A stretch of DNA of 64,000 nt, taken from NCBI GenBank assembly GCA_009746045.1, contig RPFO01000078.1, forward strand, positions 1,900,222 through 1,964,221. Direction: 5' to 3'. This document shows positions 1 through 10,479 of this stretch, one piece after another. Position 1 is the first letter of the stretch. Every line of letters starts with the position of its first letter. The translations under genes and the position numbers were made by a program. The DNA is from Mesostigma viride. Taxonomy: Eukaryota; Streptophyta; Mesostigmatophyceae; Mesostigmatales; Mesostigmataceae. The notes under the pieces are model-generated. The model did no database searches and was not told the origin of the DNA. It saw only the letters and a list, made by a program, of their open reading frames with translations.

Positions 1-9
1 CCCTCATCT

Positions 10-528
10 GTGGACATATATGGGGCATTCAGGTGGGTAGAGGAATACAGGGTCACATCAGTGGACTATGTGGCTGAGACAAAGAAATATGAGCTAGCCA
101 TCAAAGCACGTCCTGATGTCCAGCAGCTAGATCACAAGTTCTTGCTGCGTTCCTTCCTTGAGAAACTCAAACTTGACAAAAACACCTACGCTATGCTTGC
201 AACAGGAATGGCAAAGTACTGGGAGGACATGAAGGAGGCATTGGATTATATCAAGCTGGCCTTGGCTCCCCTTAGCCAGGGGGCCATGGGCACCTCTGTA
301 AAGAGGGTCAGGGGGGAGAGAGGGAGGAGGAGGATAGGGAGAGGGAAGACAGGAGCAAGAGACCTGTCCATGGCAGAAGTGAAGTCCCTGCTGGGACAAA
401 TGTTTAAGGGCAAGGGCAAGGGCAAGGGCAAGGGCAAGGGCAAGGGCAGGGGCTGGGGCAAGGGCAAGGGTAAGGGGCAGTCTCCCTCCAAGGGGGGCAG
501 CTCCAGCAACAACAACAACAACAGCAAC

Positions 529-592
<64 letters not shown>

Positions 593-790
593 GCAGGACA
601 AGGAGGACAAGTCTTCTCAGCGGTGCACCCGCTGTGGCATGAAGTACCACCTGCGGCCCACCTGCCGCAAGAACGTGGACGAGCTGGGGCATTTGGACGT
701 CCTGTGCCACAAGTGCCACGGGCCGCCCCACGGTGACCCCAAGGACTGCAAGCGGCCTCCTTACGGCAAGAAGTGTGAGTCTCCCTCTCA
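10..790 (+). pseudogene. LTR-retrotransposon Gag remnant with CCHC zinc knuckles
   Basis: This is a Gag-like fragment with no start visible inside the window. The N-terminal part reads open from position 10 and includes a helical Gag-like stretch and a Lys-Gly repeat (GKGKGK, about 408-475). It then enters an ACA/CAA trinucleotide run at about 519-592. Past that run the meaningful frame changes: in the third frame, upstream of the ATG at 639, the sequence reads CTRCGMKYHLRPTC, a canonical CX2CX4HX4C nucleocapsid knuckle. A second near-knuckle follows (CHKCHGPPHGDPKDC, CX2CX4HX5C). The frame change sits in or just after the slippage-prone repeat, so this is either a decayed frame or a repeat-length error. 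The ATG at 639 is therefore not a true start. Family assignment is by motif only. Confidence 0.6.
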
Positions 791-1900
791 TGCTGGCTTG
801 AGTGTGCCTGCTTCACCTCTTTCATCTGCATGCCCCACTGTCAGAGCAGTGAGCAGTTCTGGAAAGGTGCTACAGCTGGTTTCAGAAGATTATGTCTCTA
901 AACCAACCTTCACATCTATGGTTCCCAAGGTGTGCAGAGTGTCCCCAGCAGAGGATGCTCAGATCAGTTTTCAGGAGCTTGCTTTGCAGTTGCATTTCCT
1001 TTATGGGCATGAAGTGAGTGCAGAGGTGGTGGCAGCAGCAATAGGGGGGGCAGCACTCAGACGTGCATGCCAGGTGGTCAGATCCCACTGCCAGCATTGT
1101 CAGTTCAATGCACCCAAACCCCCTAAGTGGCATGTAGCTACCCCACCTAAGTGCAAGGGCAGGGTGGTAGGAGATGTCTTTCATATCAAAGGACAATCTT
1201 ACTTGGCACTTAAAGATGCATGGTCAAGGTACACAACCATTGAACCATTACCTGGAATGGACAAGACACAGTTGCTCAGGGCTCTCTTGATTGCTCAGGC
1301 CAGGTACTACCCTGTGGAGGCATTGTTACTGGATCAGCAGTTCACGTGTCTTGCCAATGAACCAGGGTGTGAGGCTATTGATCTGGCTGGGCTAGAAGAT
1401 CATGAGAGGCAAGGCATTATTGAAAGGGCCATCAGGTCCATTAAAACCCTTGTAGCCAAGAAGATGGCAATCTGCTGGCTGACAGTGGGTCATATGCTGA
1501 CAGAGCTCTGTGGTCCACCAGGTTGTGCCAAGTCCTCAACAGGAGGCCACTCATGAAAACCCCACAAGGGGTGATCATTACACCAGATGGATTGCATGCA
1601 GGCATTTATCCACCTGAGGTACTAGCCCTCTACAACGCACAGCGAGCACAGACAGCTAGCAGGTTAGCTGTCAAGGATGCAAAGCATCCACGTCCCACCT
1701 TCAGAGAAGGGGATCAGGTCCTATTCTACAAGGAGTCGGGACTAGGCAAGGTGGGTACCTGGCATGGGCCAGCCACCATCCTAAATTTAACACCACTGGC
1801 AGGACAGTGTTAGTTAAACACAATGACACGGGAAAGATTCACAGGTGTTCACCTCACAGGATGAAATTGTATTTTCCAACTGTGTCAGACGTGGCAGAGG
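791..1900 (+). pseudogene. Retroelement integrase remnant
   Basis: This continues the Gag frame. An HHCC zinc-binding segment is visible (LHFLYGHEV, then CQVVRSHCQHC near 1060-1110). An integrase-like core follows with Asp in VVGDVF, Asp in LLLDQQF and Glu in GIIERAIRSIK. The second Asp-Glu spacing is 29 residues rather than the usual 35. The frame breaks near 1,470-1,525 and resumes with a C-terminal integrase segment (FREGDQVLFYKE, then WHGPATIL). It breaks again near 1,805 before VLVKHNDTGKIHRCSPHR. At least two frameshifts make it non-functional as read. It could be one pol polyprotein with the Gag upstream and the protease downstream. Confidence 0.55.
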
Positions 1901-2120
1901 AGGAAGAGCTGTTGGCCGACAGCCCTGTACAGTTGCCTGGCATCCCAGCGTTGCCCAGTGAGTGGTTGTTTGGAACACCCACTGGTGAGTGTGAGAGCCA
2001 CACCCACTGTGACACCCAGGTCACCCTTGATGATTGTAGGCAGTCACTGCAGGCTTGGCCCCCTGCAGCAGAGGGTCACATTGGCAAAACAGGTGATCAG
2101 CAACCTATCACCTCTCAAGT

Positions 2121-2770
2121 GTGAACATAGCTCAGCCACTAGCTGCACCTTCCAAACGCAGCCTAGCAGACGCTGTTCGCATTTTACAAGCAGCTCATAG
2201 AGCTAAAGCTCAAACTGCTGCAGGATCAGCTAAGGTGGGGAAGGTTGGGCAGCATGACAATAGCCCATTTATGGTTGCAGTGGACACACAAGCCCAGGTC
2301 AGCATTATCAGTGCCCTGGCTGTGCCCCATATGCCTTTGGAACCTTCACCCTGGCACCATGTGGCTGATTTCTCAGGGCAGTCATCCCTCAAGGTACTAG
2401 GTCAGGTCATGTTGACTATACTCGGTATCCCCACTCCTTTTCAGGTATTGGAAGGTTATAAAGGGAATGCTTTGTTGGGGGATCCTTTTCTCTGTTACCC
2501 TGGTGTCATTATCTCCAGTGATAGACTATCCATCCAGGACCTGGGTGGTGTTGATCTGAATCATTTCAAAATTTCTCTTGAAAAACTTCTTAAAACCAAC
2601 ATTGCCTCTGTAAAATTTGCTACACCCAAGTATGCCCCAGGGCAAGAACCCTGTGTGGCAGACTTGGTTCACAATCAAAAACTTCATCCCACCTCTTTTG
2701 GATTGGGCAAGCATGATGTGGCTAAAATGTCTCCTCTTTCACTGACGGAGCTGTTGAAGAAAGGTGCAGT
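2121..2770 (+). pseudogene. Retroviral-type aspartic protease-like fragment
   Basis: The segment reads FMVAVDTQAQVSIIS, where DTQAQ is close to the DT/SGA catalytic loop of retropepsins. After a gap comes NALLGDPFL, resembling the conserved hydrophobic-Gly 'ILG.DFL' strand. The order seen here, zinc knuckle then integrase then protease, is not the usual Ty1/copia (PR-IN-RT) or Ty3/gypsy (PR-RT-IN) order. The frame runs to LTELLKKGAVWG, where a reverse transcriptase might be expected to begin, and then joins gypsy RNase H linker sequence. No RT YxDD motif is present. The protease assignment is moderate because the Gly of the catalytic triad is replaced by Gln. Confidence 0.45.
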
Positions 2771-3385
2771 CTGGGGCATGGGGTCCGGCGCAGCAACGCG
2801 CCATTGAGACCATCAAGGCAGAGCTCACCTCAGCGCCGATACTCCGTCAGCCCGACTATGCCCAGCCATTTGTGCTGATACACGGATTGGTCCAGGGTTG
2901 GACTTGGTGCTGTGTTGGCACAGAAGGACGTGCATGGCAAGGAACATGTGGTGGCGTATGCCAGCAGGAGCAACAACACGGCTGAGGCCAAGTACTCATC
3001 GTATGAGGGCGAGGCTCTGGCCGTGGTGTGGGCCATCAAACATTTTCGGCCATACTTGTTTGGGCGTCAGTTCACGCTGGTCACCGACCATCAGCCACTG
3101 CAGTGGTTGATGACAAGTGCTAATCTGACAGGCAAGCTGGCGCGCTGGGCCATGATTATTCAAGAATATAACATTACCATTGTACACCGCGCTGGGGTGG
3201 ACCATTCCAATGCCGATGTCTTATCACGCTATGCTTTGGCAACGTCAGAGGACCGGACGGGGGCGCGAGCGCAGGGCGCGGAGGGACCACAGGGCTCAGT
3301 CGTCTTTGTCAACGCAGCCGGGCCATGCGATTCCGAGTCGCGATGGCTTTCCTGCAGTGATGCCGTGGCGGAGTTTGCGTGCTAG
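2770..3385 (+). pseudogene. Ty3/gypsy RT-RNase H linker and RNase H domain
   Basis: The start reads AWGPAQQRAIETIKAEL then APILRQPDYAQPFVL, the standard Ty3/gypsy connection between RT and RNase H. A one-base shift near 2,881 is needed to continue into TDWSRVGLGAVLAQKD. After it the domain is intact: first Asp in TDWS, Glu in SYEGEALAVVWAIKHF, Asp in LVTDHQPLQWL, and Asp in HSNADVLSRYA. All four catalytic acidic positions are therefore present apart from the frameshift. The RT palm that should precede it is missing. Position 2,770 is therefore the probable deletion or recombination breakpoint with the Gag-IN-PR fragment upstream. Confidence 0.8.
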
Positions 3386-4820
3386 TACGCCAATCCCGTA
3401 CGGCCAGCGGCTTTCACGCCATCCCAGGGCGTGATATTTCTTCCTTTGGCTGAAGACACGCTTGCGCAGCCGGTGGATCCGGCGAGCATAGGCTGTGCGG
3501 TGCTGCATGCTGCCGCTAGTTACGCCATTGCGGTGGAGTGCTGCGCTGGGGACGTGTGGCTGGATGGGAGGGTTCTCGAGCGGGTGCAGGGTTTGCCTGC
3601 CTCTCCAGCCCCTGCTGACTGGACGCCGACGCAGAGGCAAGCCGAGCAAGAGCGCGTGGAGCGCCGGGCTGTGAATTATACCTGGGAGGGCAACCAGGTC
3701 TACAAGCTTGTGGGGCGCCGCAAGCTGGTCGTGCCGCCCCGGCCCTGACAAGCGTCAGTGCTGCCCTCGTTGCACATTACCATGAGCGGTTCGGGCACAT
3801 GGGTGCAAACGTCCGCACAGGTGCCATGGTGCGTGGGGTCTATTGGTGGGCGGGCATGAAGCATGCCATAGCACGGCAGGTAGCCAGTTGCGCTGAGTGT
3901 GCTCGCGCGAAAGCGCGTTTCAACCTGGACCATCATCATGACAAGGAGCTCATGAGCTTGCCCATCCGGGGCTTGTTCTACCGGTGGCACGTCGACTTGT
4001 GTGGGCCCTTTGAGCTCAGCACTTCCGGCAACCGTTACGTCCTGGTGTGTGTGGAATCGTTCAGCAAGTGGCTGGAACTGATTCCCCTACCCGACAAGCA
4101 CGCCGCCACCACAGCCACCTACTTCCTGGATGTTATTGCTCGGTATGGGGCACCGGCGGAGGTGGTTTCAGACCAAGGCGGGGAATTTCGTGGGGAATTC
4201 CAAGAGCTATTGGATTCCTGCTCCATCGATCATCGGCACACGTCGCGGGAGCACCCTCAGGCCAATGGACTGGCTGAGCGTTTGGTTCAGACAGTCAAAC
4301 AGGCGCTGCGCAAATGGGCGTTGCAAGCAGCACGTGTGGCCACCTGGGATAGGGAACTCCCCTGGATCGCCATGGGCTACCGGATGAGCCCACAAGAATC
4401 CCTTGCCCAGTTCTCCCCCTATTTTCTGCTCTTTGGTCGGGCACCATTGTTGCCCTCTGAGGTGCAGGAAGCTCACCCCCAGCCGATTCAATGGGATGAC
4501 GCCAATGAGTGGCTGCGGGAGGTTGTGGCGCGCGCCGCCACATTTAAGAAGGTGATGCCCATCGCGATGAACAATCTGTTGATCGCGCAGCACCGCGACA
4601 CACTGCGGTACGCCCAGCGACGGGGTGGCAAGTATATGGCCAGGCGGCTGCAGTTCCACCCCGGTCCCCGGCTAGTATGTGTTTCTGCGGACTCAACCCC
4701 AACACATGCTGGACGTCACGGCCGGGCCCACCATCCTTCGCATTGTGGAGATTAAGCCTTCGGGGTTGGCCGTCCTCGAAGGTGCGGATGGTAGTAAGAC
4801 CACTGACAATGTGTCGAACC
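3386..4820 (+). pseudogene. Ty3/gypsy integrase
   Basis: A spacer (WEGNQVYKLVGRRKLVVPPRP, 3,680-3,745) leads into the HHCC zinc module, AHYHERFGHMG then CAECARAK. The catalytic core follows: Asp in WHVDLCGPF, Asp in VVSDQGGEF and Glu in ANGLAERLVQTVK, the DDE set of a Ty3/gypsy integrase. The open frame 3,799-4,755 holds the core. Near 4,670 the frame shifts and the C-terminal part continues as TQPQHMLDVTAGPTILRIVE and NVSNPCLLAPCP. Stops and shifts around 3,748 and 4,670 mean it cannot be read as one polyprotein here. It belongs with the RNase H upstream and the PHD finger downstream. Confidence 0.8.
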
Positions 4821-5157
4821 CGTGTCTCCTTGCTCCATGCCCCACCTGGCACGGAGCATCCAGCCGCACACCGCTAGGCGCATCCGCGATGCGCAGTGTC
4901 AAATTTGTCACCGGGTCGACCAGCCTGAGGTCATGTTGCTGTGTGATCACTGCAACTGCGGCTGGCATCTTCACTGCCTTCAACCCCCTCTGTCTCAGGT
5001 ACCTGAGGGTTCCTGGTTTTGCCCTGTGTGCATTGCTGCGGGGTTCGCCACCCGGCCATGCGATTCAAGCAGCTACTGCCACTTTGTTGCTCGCTACCCA
5101 GCAAAGGACTTGGTAGCGAGGGGGGGGACGGAAAAGTGGGCAGCACTAGTGGGGTAA
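4821..5157 (+). pseudogene. PHD finger at the C-terminus of the gypsy polyprotein
   Basis: After another frame change the sequence reads CQICHRVDQPEVMLLCDHC, then GWHLHCLQPPL, then GSWFCPVCI. This is a complete PHD zinc finger (C4-H-C3 pattern). It sits directly after the integrase C-terminal segment, where chromoviruses carry a chromodomain. PHD fingers read histone H3 tails, so the likely job was targeting integration to chromatin; that is inference. The frame ends at 5,157, inside a 30-bp segment that is repeated at 6,400. Confidence 0.8.
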
Positions 5158-5160
5158 GGC
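5131..5160 (+). repeat. 30-bp direct repeat, copy 1
   Basis: This is identical over 30 bases to 6,400-6,429 (starts GAAAAGTGGGCAG, ends GGGGTAAGGC). It lies right after a polypurine stretch at the end of the gypsy coding region. Confidence 0.9.
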
Positions 5161-6399
5161 TAGCATGTGGCCCATCGATCACCGATGCAGCCATACCTTA
5201 TGAGGGCCAACGAGGTCGTGGGCTACTGTCAGTGCAGGGAGTTTGGCACGAGTATGCGACAGCTGTCGCGCGCCGTTCCGATTCGCACGAGTATTGGCTT
5301 TACGCGGGGCCGCCACGCGGCCGGCCCGGGGGACGAGGCGAGGCAGCTAGGCATTGCGCGTGTGCGAGTTGTTACGCCGTTGGCATTAATTGGGCCTTAC
5401 GGGAGCAACGCATGCGCCGTAGCGCGACGCGCAGCACTGGGAGTTGACAGCGGCACTGACATGCGTCACCAGGAGGTCAGTGCCAACGCTGGCAAGCAGC
5501 ACGCACTGGCTGCTGGACTACAACACGGACCAAGCTAGGCTGCCAGCCTGGCAATTATGCGGATTGTGCAGGCTGAACATGCACGTGCACGCAAGCTGGC
5601 GCGTTATTGATCTCGAGAACTGTCCGCTGCAGGTAGATAATGTCGTGCAATATTGGCATTGATATTCGGCAGGCTGGCAAGCCGCTTTTGTGAATGCGAC
5701 GAGGCAGCTTTTCTCGTCAGGGCCAGCTAGTTGTCGTACATGCTTGGTTGGTGATATAGTTGTTTGGCAAGCTCAGGGGTCGGCAAGTCGACACTGGCCG
5801 GAGTACTCTGCGACAACTAGGGCATTTCGTCGTCTGGGATTTCTGGCCTACCCAGGTTGTCTAGTTGATTTTGTCGTCTAAAGAGAAAGTGCTAGATGAT
5901 ATGTTTCATATGCGGAACAGGGAGTCGTTGCAGACAACGACTTAGGATTTTGTGTACTTTTAGGTCTTGGTGCTGACCAAAGCCGAGTGCCACGGAGTAG
6001 CTTTGGTGTAATTGAAGCAGTATGGACGACAAAGCGGTTGTCGTCAGGATCAGATACTGAGCGTGGCTACGAGGTAAGGCTGACGCAAGATATTGCGTAA
6101 GTGTGAGGCATTCATTGGGATAGGTGTGTGTTTCCACCAGGGCGTTGGATGTAGCTCTGTGTGGATCTTTGAACTCTGTCTTGGTCATGGTGGTGCGTGG
6201 CAAGTGTGGCCAGCCCTCCTTTCTTTCATCGAGCCCAGCTATTGCTGAAACAGAGCTGCCAAGTTAGGTAGAGTATTGGTAATAAAAACGTTCATTTCAT
6301 TTGCAACAAAGAACCCAGTGTGAAGCCTAACCTAGCCATACCTCACTCTCAGGTCTCACCTTTTTGAGAAGTGCAGTTGGCACTGGCTTCTCGTCTTAA

Positions 6400-6429
6400 G
6401 AAAAGTGGGCAGCACTAGTGGGGTAAGGC
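6400..6429 (+). repeat. 30-bp direct repeat, copy 2
   Basis: This is identical to 5,131-5,160. After its last base the sequence turns abruptly into CAGTGTACAATT, the kind of terminus hAT elements carry. The repeat may have been interrupted by the hAT insertion. Confidence 0.9.
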
Positions 6430-6590
6430 CAGTGTACAATTATGCGCCGTATTATACAGTATTATACGGTATAATACTTCATGCGCTGGATTTAGCGCAT
6501 AATTTTTTATACTTATGCGTTTGAGCGTATTACGACGCATAATGACGCATAATCACGTATAATGCCGTATTTTCCGCGGTTTTTTTAGGT
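6430..6590. repeat. AT-rich cluster of short palindromic motifs
   Basis: The motifs CGTATTATAC, CGTATAAT and GCATAAT recur about ten times in both orientations. Similar motif clusters serve as subterminal transposase-binding sites in hAT elements, and this one lies 260 bases upstream of the hAT start codon. A related cluster is at 12,290-12,385. Confidence 0.55.
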
Positions 6591-6853
6591 TTTGCGCGGC
6601 TAGGATGCCAGAACGACAGGGCAACGATTTGAAGCCACAGATTTCGTATCTCTACTAAGTACTGACCCGTCTGAACTTTCACAATTCGACGCGATCTTAT
6701 TTTGAAATTTCAGTCGGGTACGTACTGCCCACTTCCCGGCCCCTTTTTTGGGCGGGAATCTGAAGAAATGCAAGGCTTAAGAACTGCGAGCTTTGTTGGC
6801 AAAGGCAGAATTGTCACCCGGCCGCAGGCCGCACGTGAGAATTGCGAGCAAAA

Positions 6854-9407
6854 ATGTCAATGTCTGACGAGGATCGTGCAATGTCTGACCAGGATGGCGA
6901 AGACGTCGACTTGTCAAGAACAACGGTGTGGACGTACATCACCAAGCACAGAATTGCCAAGGGCAACAAGCTGACCAACAACTACGAAATGACCTGCAGC
7001 CGATGTTACCATGCTTGGAGTGGCAGCACGAGCAGGGCAACTGCGCATTTTCTTGGAGGGGACTTTGCCCACTCGGCTGGAGTCAGTCCCTGCTCGAAGC
7101 CGCCCACCGAGCTGCGGCCACGCCTGCTCCAGGCGAAGCTGCTAACCACCAGGAGGAAGGCGGTTCGTGCCCGCCGTGAGCAGGAGTGCGTCGCAGAAGA
7201 GAGGCACATGGCTCGCGCCGATGATGACAACGACAACGGCCTCATCGGAGATGAAGAGGACATCGACGTCGACGAGAACGGCGAACAGCTGCCGACCTTC
7301 CTGCGAGGTGCCGCCGGGCCCGCATCTGCACTTGGCAAACGCAGGTCGTCCGCCTCCGGCTGCAGGGGCTCCGGTTCGACCGGACGTGCAACTGCTGACG
7401 TCGTCGAGATCAAGTCATCTCAGCCGGCACTGCGCCAGCAGACCATGGCCGCGGCTGTCGGGCTGGGAAAGCCCGCCATCGACAAGCTGCTTTGCAAGGG
7501 GTTTATGTCGGCCGGTATCCCATTCAACGTTGTGAATAACGCGCATTTCAAAGCTGCTCTGTCCGCCATCAGCCGAGGAGGGGTGCAGTACCTGGCGCCA
7601 AGCTCTCAGACCATGCGGACCCGGGACGCACCCCTCGTTGCCAAGGACTTGGAGAGGGACGTCAAGGAGAAGACCCAGCTGGCCACAGGCACGGGAGGGA
7701 CGTTCATCACGGATGGCTGGAAAGACTGCAGTCGCGAATCTCACATCATGAACGTCTTCCATCTGCCCACCTTTACATACTTCATCGGATCCGACAACGT
7801 GATGGGGCAGGTGAAGTCTGCTGAATTCATGGCAGACCTGGCAGAGCCTCACATCTTGGCCGTCGGCGCAGCGAACGTCGTGCAGGTGATTACGGACACC
7901 ACAACATCCATGGAGAACATGAAGAAACTCCTCGAGGCATCATTCCCGCACATCATCATCTCCAGGTGCTGTGCCCACTCGCTGGACCTGTGTTTCGAGG
8001 ACATCGGCAAGGAGCCAGCGGTGGACAGGGTCCTGACACAAGTGAACACGGTGGTGGTATTCGTGCTGGGGCACGAGAAGATCAACAGTTTTTTCATGGG
8101 CCTGGACAAGAGCGCCAAGACTCTCAAGAAGTACGCCGACACCCGCTTTGGCACCAGGTATATCGCTGTGATTTCATGAGTTATATCCACAATTTGCTAC
8201 GCCCTCTTTTTTCTCATCATCTTCGCTTAATTCTGCTAGTTTATCATTGCTTTAATTGAGACACAATCATACTGTTGTTGGCGTGTTACTAATTCCATTT
8301 TCACAGTTGTGACGATGGCATCATTTTTTTCATGGCATTGCTGCTTCAGGTTTTACTCGGCGGAGAGCGTTCACGACGCCAAGACCCGGCTCATGGTCAC
8401 CTTCGAGGACGAAGAGTTGGTGAAGTATGCCGAGGCGCAGCGGTGGTGGCCCGCGTTCAAGCAGGTCCAGGATATTGTGGGCAGCCCGCAGTTCTGGTCC
8501 GGCGTGCGCATGCTCGTTGACATTTTCAAGCCCATGAAGCTCGTGCTCAAGATTTTCGACAGCGACAAGCCAGCAACAGGCGAGCTGTACTACATGATGT
8601 ACGAGCTCCTCAAGGCTGTGCAAGACATTCGCGGGCTGCACAAAGACCTGTCCAAGCAGCTGCAGGTCCTCGTGCGCAGGCGCTGGGATTACATGCATTC
8701 CATCATCCACGCCGCTGGCTACGCGCTCAATCCCAAGTACTGGGGCCCTGACCACGCACAATATACCATCAAGGAAGTGAGTAAATGGCTAAGTAATTCT
8801 TATTTTTCTTCATGGCATGCACGCTATTTGTTATTAGTCCATGGCTAATTTTGGCTTTTGAGCAATGTGTGGGAAATTGGTATTGAAGGGCTGAAGCCTT
8901 CGTTGTCAGTTCCTGAATAGACGTCCTCTAACCTCTTTCCAATCCTTAATTGCACTGCCACTATTTCCCCCATCGTACTATCCCTCTCCTGCTCAGGTGA
9001 CAGATGGCCTCCACGCGTGCATTGACAAGATTCATCTGGGCGACAAGGCAGCCTTCGACCTGGCCATCAAGCAGTACGAGCAATACACCGACCAGCAGGG
9101 TGCATTTGCACAGAGCGACTGCAAGAGGCAGGCACAGGCGCCGGGCATGGTGCCGTACCAGTGGTGGCGCACCTGGGGCGGCTCCACGCCCGAGCTGCAG
9201 GAGGTGGCGATCAAGGTGCTGGCCCAGCCGGTCTCCTCGGGCTCTGTCGAGCGTGTCAACAGCGAAGCCGGCTGGATCAAGTCGCTCAAGCGAAACCGCC
9301 TGACGCATGTCAACCACAACCGCCTCATCTACGTGCACCACAACCTCCGCGCGATTGACGCCATCAAGGATTACGACGATCAGAACACGGTTATTCCATG
9401 GGAGTAA
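6854..9407 (+). CDS. hAT-superfamily transposase (three exons)
   Basis: Cut-and-paste DNA transposase. Exons are 6854-8157, 8350-8776 and 8997-9407. The introns start with GTATAT and GTGAGT and end in TTCAG and CTCAG, and phases match, giving 713 codons and a TAA stop. The first ATG is used; a TTG 12 bases upstream is in frame. A BED-type zinc finger lies at residues 48-73 (CSRC then H65 and H73). A DUF659-like/RNase-H-fold region follows with TDGW (Asp about 287) and ITDTT (Asp about 348), then CCAHSLDL. Exon 3 holds the hAT C-terminal dimerisation region: WWRTWG, PELQEVAIKVLAQPVSS, ERVNSEAG and RNRLTHVNHNRLIYVHHNLR. No stop or shift interrupts it, so it may be recently active. Terminal inverted repeats were not proven. 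Confidence 0.88.
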
Positions 9408-9775
9408 AGCTTTAATGTGAGCTCGCACCTAAAGGATTGATGCCGACTCACTGAGTGGGGTAGAGGCCGTAGAGCCCTGCTAGCTCCTGGTCATGGCTAT
9501 CCATTTGCTGGGTGGCCACTGGCCATAATATGCCAGGGCTGCTTGACCTCAGGCGACCGGGAGTTGGTGGATGGTGGGAGGTCTCATCTGCACACCGCTT
9601 GAGGCTCAATAGCAATGCTTTGATGCATGGCTTCTACACTATAGCGCACACATTTATCAAGACTGATTGTCTGTGACTAGTGAGGTGTTGTTTATGAGCC
9701 TGCAGAAAACAGTTGCACCATGGCAAGGGCAGCATGCAATAGTCAACTACCACATGTGTGGTATTTGAATTGATG
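9408..9775. other. Non-coding sequence downstream of the hAT transposase
   Basis: I see no gene here. It probably includes the 3' untranslated part of the transposon. A CACTG near 9,448-9,452 followed by AGTGGGGTA is a possible right end but does not pair convincingly with the left end. Confidence 0.5.
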
Positions 9776-10140
9776 ATGTGTTTAATATGTTGGCCCTATG
9801 CTGGCCCACTGCATGGTCCCCTAGTTAGTGCTGGCCATGTTTAACATGTTGGCCCCTTGCTGGCCCACTGCACGGTCCCCTAGTTATTGCTGGCCTTTTT
9901 ACCATGTTGCCCCATGCTGGCCCACTGCATGCACGGTCCCCTAGTTAGTGCTGGCCTTTTTAAAAACATGTTGGCCCCATGCTGGGCGCTGGCCCACTGC
10001 TGCATGCATGGTCCCCTAGTTAGCGCTGGCCATGTTTAACATGTTGGCCCCATGCTGGCCCACTGCACGGTCCCCTAGTTATTGCTGGCCTTTTTTAACA
10101 TGTTGGCCCCATGCTGGCCCACTGCACGGTCCCGACAAAT
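9776..10140 (+). repeat. Minisatellite, ~60-bp unit, about six copies
   Basis: The unit contains ATGTTGGCCC, TGCTGGCCCACTG and GGTCCCCTAGTTA, repeated about six times with small indels. No coding sense. Confidence 0.9.
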
Positions 10141-10254
10141 TTCAGTTATTAAGTGAGACAACTATTCCTGGAAATATACACAATTGTGAATACAGTACTA
10201 TGCACACTTGCAGATGCACACATTATGCACACCATGCACATGCACTATCTTAGT

Positions 10255-10345
10255 TGGGGACTTCAGTGCCGTCCGTGGTCCCCCAACGGGGACACGAGAT
10301 TAATTAATATTAATTAATTAATTCAGTTAATTAATAAATTGATGC
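10255..10345. repeat. AT-rich palindromic stretch
   Basis: A run of overlapping TTAATTAA palindromes at about 10,300-10,336 follows a GC-rich segment. No gene is visible. Confidence 0.6.
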
Positions 10346-10479
10346 ACACCACGAGTCACACACCTGTAGTCACATGCAGCTCAGTATATTCACATAGCAT
10401 CGCACCATGCAAACATACTACATGCATTAATTGTATACTACTGTAGTATTTGCGTGCATGCACAGCCACATATATACAC

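Larger units (their letters stand above)
2770..6400 (+). mobile_element. Degenerate Ty3/gypsy element, 3' half
   Basis: This covers RNase H, integrase and PHD finger, followed by about 1.25 kb without coding content (5,160-6,400). A purine-rich tract (GCGAGGGGGGGA, about 5,116-5,128) immediately precedes a 30-bp sequence that recurs at 6,400-6,429. That layout is what a 3' LTR beginning near 5,131 would give, with a second LTR start at 6,400. I could not define canonical TG...CA ends, so the LTR limits are inferred. Confidence 0.5.

Noticed and set aside
127..831. Poly-Cys/poly-Leu minus-strand ORFs
   Set aside because: They are shadows of the ACA/CAA trinucleotide run opposite the Gag reading frame.
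9430..9460. hAT right terminal inverted repeat ending CACTG
   Set aside because: Only five bases pair with the left CAGTG, and the flanking octamers do not match, so an element border cannot be claimed.
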